A DNA stretch of 38,305 nucleotides, taken from contig CAYFHQ010000025.1 in NCBI GenBank assembly GCA_964342805.1, positions 1 to 38,305 of the forward strand, read 5' to 3'. Shown in pieces: positions 16,979-24,487 of this stretch (the stretch's first letter is position 1; each line of letters begins with the position of its first letter). Position numbers and translations under genes: made by a program. This DNA comes from CAYFHQ01 sp964342805. Lineage in GTDB: Bacteria; Bacillota; Clostridia; Peptostreptococcales; Acidaminobacteraceae. The notes under the pieces were generated by a model, which was given only the letters and a program-made list of their open reading frames with translations, was not told the origin of the DNA and did no database searches.

Positions 16979-18253
16979 ATGGAAGAATTAAGACAACTGA
17001 AAACCAGCTTGGGGGCACGCTCCCACGACATTAACGAGGACTTTTCCTCCCTCTTTCATCGGTTCTTCGGACCGTTGCAAACCAACGACACCTGCTATGA
17101 AGCGGACCTGAGCCACTTGGTTGAAATGCACCAGGACCTCATGGAAGAATGTATGGAAATCCACCACCGGGAGTCCAACGCCCACCTGAGAGCCCGCCTA
17201 GAGACAGGTCATGACTTGGCTAAGATCGCCCAGTCCAGCCCCAATGGTAGTCGGGCAAAGCGCATCTACACCTTAAACGATGCGGCTGGCCGCTACGTCT
17301 ACATCGGCGACATTCACTCGGACCCCGAAAGTTTACTTAGGATTGTCGATCATTTGAACTTTGTCCACAATTACATGGGCCAGCGAGACCTGTATTTGAT
17401 CTTCACAGGTGATTATGTGGACCGAGGCCACAAGCACCTGGACGTGATTTCTGTGATCTTGCTCCTTAAATACCTCTTTGCTGACCGGGTCTTCTTGCTC
17501 CGGGGCAACCACGACGGTGGTATTCGACAAGAGGACGGGACGGTCAAGCTCCCCTACTCCATACCAGAGGAAGACGACCCCATGGCCTATTTCCCCCGGT
17601 ATACCGATGCGCTCGCAGAGAAAAACAAGACCTTCCCGACGGACATGACCGACCGCTACTTGGCCTTTTTCGACAGCCTGGCCTACCTGGCCATTACCAG
17701 TACGGAAAAAGAAACCCTCCTGGCTGTCCATGGTGGCCTGCCTCGGCCTACCCTTGACTTGGGTGCACCCGTGGAGGACCTGACAACAGTTGAAGGTGGC
17801 AATACAGATGCTAAGGACATAGACCACAAAGTGTCGGTTGCAGATTCTTCTGAGTCCGTCCAAGAAGCAGACTATTTTGCCTATATACCAACTGCAGGCG
17901 ACTTAACCAATGAAGACCTAAAAGACCACTTGGGCAGGACCATCCTCCAGAACATCATGTGGAGTGACCCAGACCGGGGAGACGGTGACCTTCGCCTCCA
18001 CAGGGGACGGTTCCGATTTACTGAAGAACATTTAAATGCCTTTATGACCCGCTTCCACATTAGCCTGATTATTCGAGGCCATGAGGCCCATGAGGAAGGC
18101 ATTGTCACATATTTTGACGGTCGAGTGGTGACCAATTTTTCTTCCGGTCGTTTCCATGACGACTCCATTAGTCCCTCGTCGGCCTATGACTTTGCCAAGT
18201 GTCATGTGATCCTTTATACGGATGACCATGGGATTGAGGAAATCCACTTATAA
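16979..18253 (+). CDS. PPP-family serine/threonine phosphatase-like protein
   Basis: This 424-residue metallophosphoesterase shows the full PPP-type motif series: GDIHS (residue 110), GDYVDRG (144), RGNHD (175), HGG (251) and RGHE (366). These supply the ligands of a two-metal centre that hydrolyses phosphate monoesters. The RGHE and GDYVDRG forms are closer to eukaryote-like protein phosphatases than to diadenosine tetraphosphatases. An N-terminal region of about 100 residues precedes the fold and resembles nothing I can name. An acidic insert (about 265-300) separates HGG from the C-terminal part. AAGGAGCC precedes the ATG. It is monocistronic. The substrate, protein or small molecule, cannot be told from sequence. 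Confidence 0.88.
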   Translation: MEELRQLKTSLGARSHDINEDFSSLFHRFFGPLQTNDTCYEADLSHLVEMHQDLMEECMEIHHRESNAHLRARLETGHDLAKIAQSSPNGSRAKRIYTLNDAAGRYVYIGDIHSDPESLLRIVDHLNFVHNYMGQRDLYLIFTGDYVDRGHKHLDVISVILLLKYLFADRVFLLRGNHDGGIRQEDGTVKLPYSIPEEDDPMAYFPRYTDALAEKNKTFPTDMTDRYLAFFDSLAYLAITSTEKETLLAVHGGLPRPTLDLGAPVEDLTTVEGGNTDAKDIDHKVSVADSSESVQEADYFAYIPTAGDLTNEDLKDHLGRTILQNIMWSDPDRGDGDLRLHRGRFRFTEEHLNAFMTRFHISLIIRGHEAHEEGIVTYFDGRVVTNFSSGRFHDDSISPSSAYDFAKCHVILYTDDHGIEEIHL

Positions 18254-18265
18254 AAACAATCAACA

Positions 18266-18308
18266 AAAAGCCAGTGAACTCGGTTAATACCCGTGTCCAC
18301 TGGCTTTT
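18266..18308. terminator. Bidirectional terminator between phosphatase and EamA genes
   Basis: The arms AAAAGCCAGTG and CACTGGCTTTT pair perfectly. The stop codon of the converging EamA gene (18284) lies in the loop, so the hairpin overlaps the end of that coding sequence. Confidence 0.85.
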
Positions 18309-19192
18309 CTTGTCTCTCTCTTGTTCTGTTTGTTGTTTGCCACTTTGGTGTTAATCAACAGGCCAAGGGCAATTAAGACCAGCCCAAGGCTTGACACCAT
18401 GTTGAGGGACTCCCCGAGGAAAAAGAGTCCCAGAACAGCGGCTGTCAGTGGTTCACCCAGGGTAAGGGTGACCGCTTCATGGGTGGCAACTCCCTTGAGT
18501 CCGATGGAGAAAAGGGAGTATGCCAGCGTTGTGGCCACAAGACCCATATACAACATGGTAAGGGAACCAGTTGGGGTCATGAACCAGCCCAGGGGCTCCG
18601 CCACAAGCAAGGGGGATAAGAGGACAGCTGAGCAGAAAAACACGCCCCCATTGACTGCTTTCCGGTCAGCCACTTGAAACAAACGCTTGGAAACCTGAAC
18701 ATAAATGGAGTAGGACAAACCTGCCCCCAGGGCAAACAAGACACCCCAGATCTCCAATTTCAAGGTCCCCAGTTGTGAGAAGATCAAGCCACATCCTATG
18801 ATGGCAGTAGACGTACTGACCAGCCATTTGGTATGTATCTTCTCTCCAAGCATCCACTGGATACCGCCAGTGAAAATGGGTGCACTCCCAAGTGCAACCA
18901 CAGTACCCACAGCCACACCAGTCCCCTTCACTGCCATGAAAAACAGAGGCTGGTAGAGGCCAATGGTCAAGGCAGAAGCGACAAGGCTTCCCATGGGTAG
19001 ATGGATCATGGCTAGTCCCTTCCCTCTAACCAGGGCCCAGAGGGCAAGACCACATCCACCAATGAGCATTCGCAGGGCTGCTACACCTAGGGGGGTGGCA
19101 CCAGCTGGTGCTACATGCTGCACGGTTCCTGTCGTCCCCCATAAGAGGGTTGCAGCGAGAATGATCCAAACGTGTTTGTTCTTTGATGTCAT
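18284..19192 (-). CDS. EamA (DMT) family transporter
   Basis: This 302-residue protein has about ten membrane helices in two EamA repeats, as in drug/metabolite transporters exporting amino acids or other metabolites. First-repeat sign: AATLLWGTTGTVQHVAPAGATPLGVAALRMLIGG; second-repeat sign: GLVATTLAYSLFSIGLKGVATHEAVTLTLGEPLTAAVLGLFFLGE. The start is ATG 19192, with AAGGAG about 9 bases before it; an in-frame TTG at 19213 lacks a site. It lies downstream of the AraC gene in the same direction and behind a structured leader with a T-run. Substrate unknown. Confidence 0.93.
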   Translation of the reverse strand: MTSKNKHVWIILAATLLWGTTGTVQHVAPAGATPLGVAALRMLIGGCGLALWALVRGKGLAMIHLPMGSLVASALTIGLYQPLFFMAVKGTGVAVGTVVALGSAPIFTGGIQWMLGEKIHTKWLVSTSTAIIGCGLIFSQLGTLKLEIWGVLFALGAGLSYSIYVQVSKRLFQVADRKAVNGGVFFCSAVLLSPLLVAEPLGWFMTPTGSLTMLYMGLVATTLAYSLFSIGLKGVATHEAVTLTLGEPLTAAVLGLFFLGESLNMVSSLGLVLIALGLLINTKVANNKQNKRETRKASGHGY

Positions 19193-19215
19193 TCTAAGGC
19201 TCCTTGGCTTCAACT

Positions 19216-19309
19216 AAAAAAAGATCCCTGGGAACCATAAGACTGGACCCACCTCGGTGGTGGTCCATTGTTTCTTATGATCCTCCAGTGATCTTATTGT
19301 ATCCCAGGG
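19216..19309 (-). promoter_or_regulatory. Structured leader ending in a T7 run before the EamA gene
   Basis: On the minus strand an outer stem CCCTGGGA (19309-19302) / TCCCAGGG (19233-19226) encloses a GATC-7-GATC hairpin, a CATAAGA/TCTTATG stem and a TGGACC/GGTCCA stem, and is followed within 3 bases by seven T. A second TCTTAT copy (19292-19297) offers alternative pairing. It lies 24 bases upstream of the EamA start, which has its own ribosome site after the T run. It may simply terminate the AraC gene, or act as a transcription attenuator or riboswitch-like element. It matches no class I can name. Confidence 0.5.
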
Positions 19310-19333
19310 CCTAGGTCATTTCTTAGCTACAAG

Positions 19334-20032
19334 CTAGGCCTTTTTAGCTGAAAACAGGTGCTTTTGCATTTTCTTTGGAGACTGGCCCGCCCATTGGCTA
19401 AAGGCCCTGGTAAAGGAAGAATGATGGGCATAGCCCACCTCAAGGCCAATCTGGGTAATCGTTAGGTTGGTTGTCTCCATAAGGTACTTGGCCCGTTCCA
19501 GACGAAGTCGTGTTACGTATTGACCAATGGTCATACCCATGTGTTTGGAGAACCACTGGCCATAGTAGTAGGGGCTCATGTGGTCCATGGCTGCCAGGTC
19601 CTTGACCGTCCAAGGCATGTGGTAGTTGGCCTTTAGGTACTCAATGGACGGGGCGTCAATGCCCGAGCTTAGGAACTGGTGGATATAGGTCAAAACCCCG
19701 CTTAAGTCCCCTGGCTTTGCCGTTGTCGCCTCGTGGTATAGCAGACTCCTAATGCCCTGCCAGCGACCATCCATTTTTTGATATTGGTCATGGGCCTGGA
19801 CCAGGTGGCCTGGAATATCGAGGACAACAAAGGCATTGGTCCCCCTGGACTGAAAGACATGGTTGGACCCCGGTGCAAGCAGAAAGACCCCCTCTGTGTC
19901 CAGTTCCAGGGACCGATCCTTGGTTTGGATCTCCAGGGTACCTTCCAGGGGAAGGATCAATTGGCTATAGCCATGGGCATGCTCTTCCATGGATGTGGTG
20001 TATATTCTTTTTTCACAGATGATCTGGGACAT
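19334..20032 (-). CDS. AraC family regulator with N-terminal cupin
   Basis: This 232-residue regulator has an N-terminal cupin-like sensor (about 10-95) with EEHAHGYSQLILPLEGTLEIQT and GVFLLAPGSNHVFQS. A C-terminal AraC DNA-binding domain (about 130-225) holds two helix-turn-helix units: DLAAMDHMSPYYYGQWFSKHMGMTIGQYV and ITQIGLEVGYAHHSSFTRAFSQWAGQSPKKM. AGGAGG lies 5 bases before the ATG. The EamA exporter is the next gene downstream, after the structured leader, so it is the likely target. The ligand, expected to be a small metabolite held by the cupin, is unknown. Confidence 0.93.
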   Translation of the reverse strand: MSQIICEKRIYTTSMEEHAHGYSQLILPLEGTLEIQTKDRSLELDTEGVFLLAPGSNHVFQSRGTNAFVVLDIPGHLVQAHDQYQKMDGRWQGIRSLLYHEATTAKPGDLSGVLTYIHQFLSSGIDAPSIEYLKANYHMPWTVKDLAAMDHMSPYYYGQWFSKHMGMTIGQYVTRLRLERAKYLMETTNLTITQIGLEVGYAHHSSFTRAFSQWAGQSPKKMQKHLFSAKKA

Positions 20033-20059
20033 GACTACCTCCTGGGTCCAGTTTTGTTT

Positions 20060-20088
20060 AGTCTACTCTATAGACGCTTTTCTGTCCA
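20060..20088 (-). promoter_or_regulatory. Promoter of the AraC gene
   Basis: On the minus strand TGGACA (20088-20083), 17 bases, TAGACT (20065-20060), about 28 bases before the start codon. Confidence 0.5.
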
Positions 20089-20146
20089 TTTACTTTTAAT
20101 TGCAACTTGTCTGCTCCAGGGCTACATGCGATTTCCATGCACAAGA

Positions 20147-20178
20147 AAGGGACAGGTCACCGAGGTGACCTGTCCCTT
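20147..20178 (-). terminator. Terminator of the Rid-family gene
   Basis: A perfect 14-base stem AAGGGACAGGTCAC/GTGACCTGTCCCTT with a 4-base loop. On the minus strand it is followed by TCTTG. It lies about 75 bases after the Rid stop. Confidence 0.8.
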
Positions 20179-20251
20179 GAGGCTCAAGATAAAAACTGAC
20201 GCGGTACCTTGTTAAAAGGCTTGCGATAGCCATCAGTACCACACACGACTC

Positions 20252-20605
20252 CTAGTCAATCACTGCAGCGATTACAGACAGCTCAACCAGAATTTCTTCC
20301 CGGGCCATTTTTGCTTCAACGCAAGCACGAGCAGGCTCAAATCCGTCTTCCACCCAAGCGTCCCAAACTTCATTCATGTCCTGGAACATAGAAATGTCCT
20401 TCAGGTAAATGGTTGTGGATAGGATATGACGCTTGTCAGAACCGTACTTGCCCAGTAGGTCTTCTACCTTTTCTAGGCATACTTTTGTCTGCTCTTTTAC
20501 GTCCAAGTTGCCATCGCCACAAGTTTGACCACAAAGGTATACTGTATGATTGTGAACGACTGCACGGCTCATGCGGCCAGTGCCTTCAAAACGTTTGATT
20601 TCCAT
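20252..20605 (-). CDS. Rid family (YjgF/UK114) protein
   Basis: This 117-residue protein has the Rid fold, whose active members hydrolyse reactive enamine/imine intermediates from PLP enzymes. Family signs: VYLCGQTCGDG, the Q-T-K-V-C-L-E-K-V-E-D-L-L helix, TIYLKDISMFQDMNEVWDAWV, and FEPARACVEA with the conserved arginine that binds the substrate carboxylate, then VELSVIAAV. The start at 20605 has AGGAGGAG about 7 bases upstream; the frame remains open 7 codons further. It has its own promoter and terminator, so it is monocistronic. It is a paralogue-type Rid rather than a clear RidA, so no symbol is given. Confidence 0.9.
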   Translation of the reverse strand: MEIKRFEGTGRMSRAVVHNHTVYLCGQTCGDGNLDVKEQTKVCLEKVEDLLGKYGSDKRHILSTTIYLKDISMFQDMNEVWDAWVEDGFEPARACVEAKMAREEILVELSVIAAVID

Positions 20606-20637
20606 GATTGTCTCCTCCTGATTCATTGTTCTGTATC

Positions 20638-20666
20638 AGTATACTGGTTACAAAGGCTGGATACAA
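20638..20666 (-). promoter_or_regulatory. Promoter of the Rid-family gene
   Basis: On the minus strand TTGTAT (20666-20661), 17 bases, TATACT (20643-20638), about 33 bases before the start codon. Confidence 0.6.
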
Positions 20667-20741
20667 TCCCATTTTGAATGACAAGTCCGTTTTTCCCCGT
20701 CATGGACCCTGGGTAGACTACTATCTTCTTAAGGCCATGGA

Positions 20742-21137
20742 CTACTTGGCATTCTCGTCTGGCTGGTGGATGCCAAAGACATTGCCTTCCGTGTCAATGA
20801 AATATCCCTGCCAGGCCATACCCGGTAGGGCGTACTTGGGCTGGGCCACTTCCCCACCATGGGCAATGATCTTTTCAGCAATTGCGTCAAAATCGGCCAC
20901 TTGCATGGTACATACAAAGGCATTGGCCACCATAGAGTGTTGGACCTTGCCATTGCCCCGCTTCATTAATCCTCCATTGATCCCCAGTTCTTCTGACCCT
21001 TCCTCTGCTGTCATGATGAACCAGTACTCAAAGGGGCCGTCCCACTTTTCAATATGCCATCCAAACACTTCCTTGTAGAAATGTGCAGCTCTAGGCACGT
21101 CGTCCGCTTGGATTTCAAAGTGTACAACTCTGTTCAT
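20742..21137 (-). CDS. VOC family (glyoxalase/dioxygenase superfamily) protein
   Basis: This 131-residue protein fits the vicinal oxygen chelate fold: two beta-alpha-beta-beta-beta modules, with VVHFEIQADDVPRAAHFYKEVFGWHIEKW at the start, VADFDAIAEKIIAHGGEVAQP in the second half, and the ending GYFIDTEGNVFGIHQPD. The final glutamate/histidine positions of glyoxalase-type metal binding are only partly matched, so enzyme activity is not certain. The start at 21137 has GGAGGG about 7 bases upstream; the frame is open further upstream but there is no ribosome site. It is monocistronic. Role unknown. Confidence 0.9.
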   Translation of the reverse strand: MNRVVHFEIQADDVPRAAHFYKEVFGWHIEKWDGPFEYWFIMTAEEGSEELGINGGLMKRGNGKVQHSMVANAFVCTMQVADFDAIAEKIIAHGGEVAQPKYALPGMAWQGYFIDTEGNVFGIHQPDENAK

Positions 21138-21251
21138 TTTCACCCTCCCTTTTGCCTTAGGTCTCACTATTTCTTGTATACCCTTTTTGGGGGCAGACAT
21201 GAGGACAAGTCGCCCCGATTGCTCGAATACTAAATCACCTATGCCCAAGGT

Positions 21252-21300
21252 CAAAAAAAAGAAAAAAACCAAGGCAACTGTCGCTCATAGCTGCCTTGGT
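21252..21300 (-). terminator. Terminator of lon
   Basis: The arms ACCAAGGCA (21268-21276) and TGCCTTGGT (21292-21300) pair perfectly. On the minus strand they are followed by a T7-C-T8 run (21252-21267). It lies about 75 bases after the lon stop. Confidence 0.93.
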
Positions 21301-21374
21301 ATAAACCGAATAATGGATTATCCGGGAGGTGATTGGTTCATAAGCTCATTGGTGATCATTGCTAAGGAATGATC

Positions 21375-23747
21375 TTAGTGAATGGAACTGGAAGCTGATG
21401 TGTCTCCATCCTCACTTGCTACGAGGCCTTCAGCCAGTTCAATTTCAAGGGCGTGGAAGAGTACGTCTTCTACACGGCTGGCAAAGACAAAATCCATTTC
21501 AGCCTTAACGTCTTCTGGTACGTCCTTGAGGTCTACCTCGTTGTCCTGGGGTAGGATGACCTTCTTGATTCCAGCCCGGTGGGCTGCAAGTACTTTTTCC
21601 TTGATCCCGCCAACGGGTAGGACTGCACCTCGAAGGGAAATTTCACCGGTCATGGCCAGTTTGGGATCTACCTTCACGCCTGTTACCAGGGAGGCGATGG
21701 CCGTGAACATGGTCACACCTGCCGAAGGACCATCCTTTGGTACTGCACCCGATGGTACGTGAATATGAAGGTCATTCTTATCAAACTCAAACTGAGAAGT
21801 TAGGTGGGCTAGTCTTGACCGAACCAGGCTCAAGGAAATACGAGCTGACTCCTTCATAACGTCACCCAGTTGGCCTGTTAGCAATAGGCCACCCTTACCT
21901 GGCATATAAGCGCCTTCGATAAAGAGGATTTCCCCACCAACCGGCGTCCAGGCTAGGCCAGTAACAACACCAGCAGGGTTATGGGCCTGGGCCTTGTCAT
22001 GACGGGCTACCTGACGACCTAACATGTCTTCTAACATATCCGGCTCAACCGTAAACGGTGTTTCCACTTCTTCTGTTACAATCTTCTCTGCTGCAACACG
22101 GGTAACACTTGCCAATTGCCGCTTCAAGGTACGAACGCCTGCTTCCCGTGTATAGTTATCAATGATATTTTTCAAGGTCTCGTCATCAAAGAGGAGTTGG
22201 TCCTTTGTCAAACCATGGTCCTCCAGAACTTCAGGCACCAAGTGTCTGTCAGCAATATGCCACTTTTCGTTGCCTGTGTAACCACTCACTTGGATCACTT
22301 CCAACCGGTCTAGAAGTGGACCTGGGATTCCCTTAAGGGAGTTAGCAGTTGCAATAAAGAATACGTCTGACAAGTCATAGGGAACTTCCAGGTAGTGGTC
22401 CTGGAAACTATTGTTTTGCTCTGGATCAAGAACTTCCAGTAGGGCACTGGCAGGGTCACCACTGTAGGATGTCATGAGCTTGTCAATCTCGTCTAGTATA
22501 AAGACAGGGTTTCTTGTTCCAGCTTTTTTCATTCCCTGAATAATACGACCTGGCAGGGCACCTACATAGGTACGGCGGTGGCCTCGAATTTCAGCTTCAT
22601 CCCGCATACCACCAAGGCTGGCACGGACATATTCTCGATCAAGGGCCTCTGCAATGGACTTACCCAAGCTGGTTTTACCTGTACCTGGAGGTCCAACCAA
22701 TAGGAGAATAGAACCTTGTTTGTTCTTCTTCAGCTTCATAACCGTCAGGTGCTGGATAATGCGGTCCTTGACCTTGTCCAGGCCGTAGTGGCGTTGGTTT
22801 AGGGTATGGCGGGCATGGGCGATGTCAATGTCATGAACTTCACTTTGCTTCCATGGAAGGTCCACCAAAAGGTCGAGGTAGTTCTGGATCACATTCTTTT
22901 CAGCTCCATTAGCCTGACGATTGAACTTCTGTAGTTCACGATTGGCGGCCTTTTTCACCTCTTCTGGCATGTCAGCAGCTTCAATCTTTTCCTCGTAGGA
23001 CTTTTCGCTTTCTCCTTCTTCACCTTCGCTGAGTTCCTCTTGGATAGCCTTCATTTGCTCCCGAAGCATGGTTTCTCGGTAATGCTTGTTCTGCTTCTCA
23101 TTAAGCTTTTCAGCGATCTCCATTTGAAGTTCCAGGGCTGCCTTTTGCTCCATGAGTAGGTCAATAAAGTGAAGACTTCTTTCTTTCAGGGAACGGATTT
23201 CAAAGAACTCCTGCTTTCTTTGAACCGTAATGTTTAAGTATTGGATCAGGCTGGCCATAACTGTTGGTAGGTCATTTTGCATGTCGATAAACTCAACAAA
23301 GGGGCCACTGCCTTTAAAGAACTGACTGGTTTCATGGATCAGTTTCTTAACTTGGTCAAGGACGTCTTTCTTAGAAGCCTCGTCCAGGTCGTCAATGTCA
23401 GAAGCCAACTCATACTGGGCCATGTAAACGTCCTGGTCTTGAATAATATCTTTAATCTCCACCCGGTCTACAATGTCCACATGGAGCTGGTAATTGTTCT
23501 TTAAGTACTTAATGTCCTGGATCTTCATCAGGACCCCATAGCTATAGAAACTGTCTTCTGTATAGTCCTCTGACTTGCGATCACTCAGGGTCAGACCAAT
23601 GGCATACATGCCGTCCCTAATAATCCGCTGGTTGACTTGGTCCCCCAGTTCCTTGTTGATCTTTACTGTGCTTTCATGCCCATGGAACAAAACCGTATGG
23701 GCAATGGGAATAATCGTTAGCTGTCCTGTTTTCTTATCTTTAAACAT
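21375..23747 (-). CDS. lon: ATP-dependent protease Lon (LonA)
   Basis: This 790-residue LonA degrades misfolded and regulatory proteins with ATP. Order: N-terminal substrate-recognition domain (about 10-200), coiled-coil region (about 205-260), AAA+ module with Walker A GPPGTGKT (about 351-358), Walker B VFILDEID and arginine-finger region, then the protease domain with catalytic Ser675 in PKDGPSAG and Lys718 in GGIKEK. The spacing of 43 residues between Ser and Lys equals that of E. coli Lon. Start ATG 23747 is chosen for AGGTG 6 bases upstream; an in-frame GTG three codons earlier is weaker. It has its own promoter; no CIRCE or CtsR-type repeat was seen before it. Confidence 0.97.
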   Translation of the reverse strand: MFKDKKTGQLTIIPIAHTVLFHGHESTVKINKELGDQVNQRIIRDGMYAIGLTLSDRKSEDYTEDSFYSYGVLMKIQDIKYLKNNYQLHVDIVDRVEIKDIIQDQDVYMAQYELASDIDDLDEASKKDVLDQVKKLIHETSQFFKGSGPFVEFIDMQNDLPTVMASLIQYLNITVQRKQEFFEIRSLKERSLHFIDLLMEQKAALELQMEIAEKLNEKQNKHYRETMLREQMKAIQEELSEGEEGESEKSYEEKIEAADMPEEVKKAANRELQKFNRQANGAEKNVIQNYLDLLVDLPWKQSEVHDIDIAHARHTLNQRHYGLDKVKDRIIQHLTVMKLKKNKQGSILLLVGPPGTGKTSLGKSIAEALDREYVRASLGGMRDEAEIRGHRRTYVGALPGRIIQGMKKAGTRNPVFILDEIDKLMTSYSGDPASALLEVLDPEQNNSFQDHYLEVPYDLSDVFFIATANSLKGIPGPLLDRLEVIQVSGYTGNEKWHIADRHLVPEVLEDHGLTKDQLLFDDETLKNIIDNYTREAGVRTLKRQLASVTRVAAEKIVTEEVETPFTVEPDMLEDMLGRQVARHDKAQAHNPAGVVTGLAWTPVGGEILFIEGAYMPGKGGLLLTGQLGDVMKESARISLSLVRSRLAHLTSQFEFDKNDLHIHVPSGAVPKDGPSAGVTMFTAIASLVTGVKVDPKLAMTGEISLRGAVLPVGGIKEKVLAAHRAGIKKVILPQDNEVDLKDVPEDVKAEMDFVFASRVEDVLFHALEIELAEGLVASEDGDTSASSSIH

Positions 23748-23804
23748 ACGCTTCACCTACGCTCTCTCGTTTCTAATCCTCCATATTTGGTTAGAACCGC
23801 CCTA

Positions 23805-23834
23805 ACTATATGTGGAAATAATCGGGTTGTTCAA
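23805..23834 (-). promoter_or_regulatory. Candidate promoter of lon
   Basis: On the minus strand TTGAAC (23834-23829), 18 bases, TATAGT (23810-23805), about 58 bases before the start codon. The -35 box lies within the hairpin downstream of the MarR gene. Confidence 0.5.
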
Positions 23835-23844
23835 CAAACAACCC
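23824..23844 (-). terminator. Weak terminator hairpin after the second MarR gene
   Basis: The arms GGGTTGT and ACAACCC pair perfectly. On the minus strand they are followed by GATTATTTCC, an imperfect T-rich tail. It lies 16 bases after the MarR stop. Confidence 0.5.
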
Positions 23845-23859
23845 ACTACCAATATCCTG

Positions 23860-24279
23860 TCATTCCCCGATTTTACGGAGCAAATGAATCAAAGTCCTCA
23901 CTTCAGTCTCCGTGAGTTTCATTATAATGCTGCTGGCGATTTTCTCATTGGTCAGGCACTTGGAATTACTCAGTTGCCTGCCCTTGTCCGTCAACTCAAT
24001 GTAATAAATACGTCCATCCCGTGTGCATTGGTGCTTCTCTACGATCTTCTGCTTCATCAACTGTTTAACAATTTCCGTCACAGAGGGCTTGCTGACACCC
24101 AATATTTCAGCAAATGCGCTATAGGTCAACTGTTCATGGGTGGCGATCACATGGATGTAGCGATATTGACGCATGGTTGTATCTCCAGCATCCAGTTCTT
24201 CTGTGAGCTCTAAACTACAACTTTTGGTCAAATTTGTGTAGATCATTAAAGCTTCAGCCAGTTCCTTTTGTAGATCCAT
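23860..24279 (-). CDS. MarR family regulator (second)
   Basis: This 139-residue MarR protein has a winged helix at about 45-100: FAEILGVSKPSVTEIVKQLMKQKIVEKHQ followed by the wing TRDGRIYYIELTDKGRQLS. The helical ends would form the dimer. GAGG precedes two consecutive ATG codons (24282 and 24279); the second has the better spacing of 6 bases. It is monocistronic, between lon and the methyltransferase, with a clear promoter and a palindrome directly after the -10 box, so autorepression is likely. Other targets are not visible here; lon lies downstream but has its own promoter. Confidence 0.93.
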   Translation of the reverse strand: MDLQKELAEALMIYTNLTKSCSLELTEELDAGDTTMRQYRYIHVIATHEQLTYSAFAEILGVSKPSVTEIVKQLMKQKIVEKHQCTRDGRIYYIELTDKGRQLSNSKCLTNEKIASSIIMKLTETEVRTLIHLLRKIGE

Positions 24280-24291
24280 CATACACCTCGA

Positions 24292-24349
24292 AATTAGTTA
24301 GTTCTTGCTTAACTAATTAGAATATACCCTGATTTATCCCTTGGGTCAA
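24292..24349 (-). promoter_or_regulatory. Promoter and 27-base palindromic operator of the second MarR gene
   Basis: On the minus strand TTGACC (24349-24344), 17 bases, TATATT (24326-24321). Two bases downstream lies a perfect inverted repeat, 24292-24318, with 9-base arms AATTAGTTA and TAACTAATT and a 9-base centre. The layout matches autorepression. Confidence 0.8.
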
Positions 24350-24400
24350 CAATGTTTTCAAAAAGTTCACAAATTTAGTGCGAATTATTCTCAAAAGAAA

Positions 24401-24430
24401 ATCCCCAGCGGAGTTTTCACCGCTAGGGAT
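24401..24430 (-). terminator. Terminator of the methyltransferase gene
   Basis: The arms ATCCCCAGCGG and CCGCTAGGGAT pair with one mismatch. On the minus strand they are followed by TTTCTTTT. Confidence 0.85.
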
Positions 24431-24445
24431 CTGGCTCTTGGAGTC

Positions 24446-24478
24446 AGCTTGTCTACTGGATAGGACTGTAGACAAGCT
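24446..24478 (-). repeat. Second hairpin after the methyltransferase gene
   Basis: A perfect 11-base inverted repeat AGCTTGTCTAC/GTAGACAAGCT with an 11-base loop lies between the methyltransferase stop and the terminator. It has no T run of its own. It may stabilise the 3' end or assist termination. Confidence 0.6.
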
Positions 24479-24487
24479 AGAACTCCA

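Noticed and set aside
17333..17863. A 176-codon minus-strand open frame opposite the phosphatase
   Set aside because: It covers the catalytic motifs of the phosphatase on the other strand, and has no ribosome site.
19216..19340. The EamA leader considered as a T-box
   Set aside because: The conserved T-box sequence (GGTGGTACCGCG type) and specifier arrangement are absent, and the gene is not an aminoacyl-tRNA or amino acid biosynthesis gene.
23757..23859. Heat-shock operators (CIRCE or CtsR type) before lon
   Set aside because: Neither the CIRCE inverted repeat nor the CtsR direct heptamers were seen; only a housekeeping promoter and a short hairpin are present.
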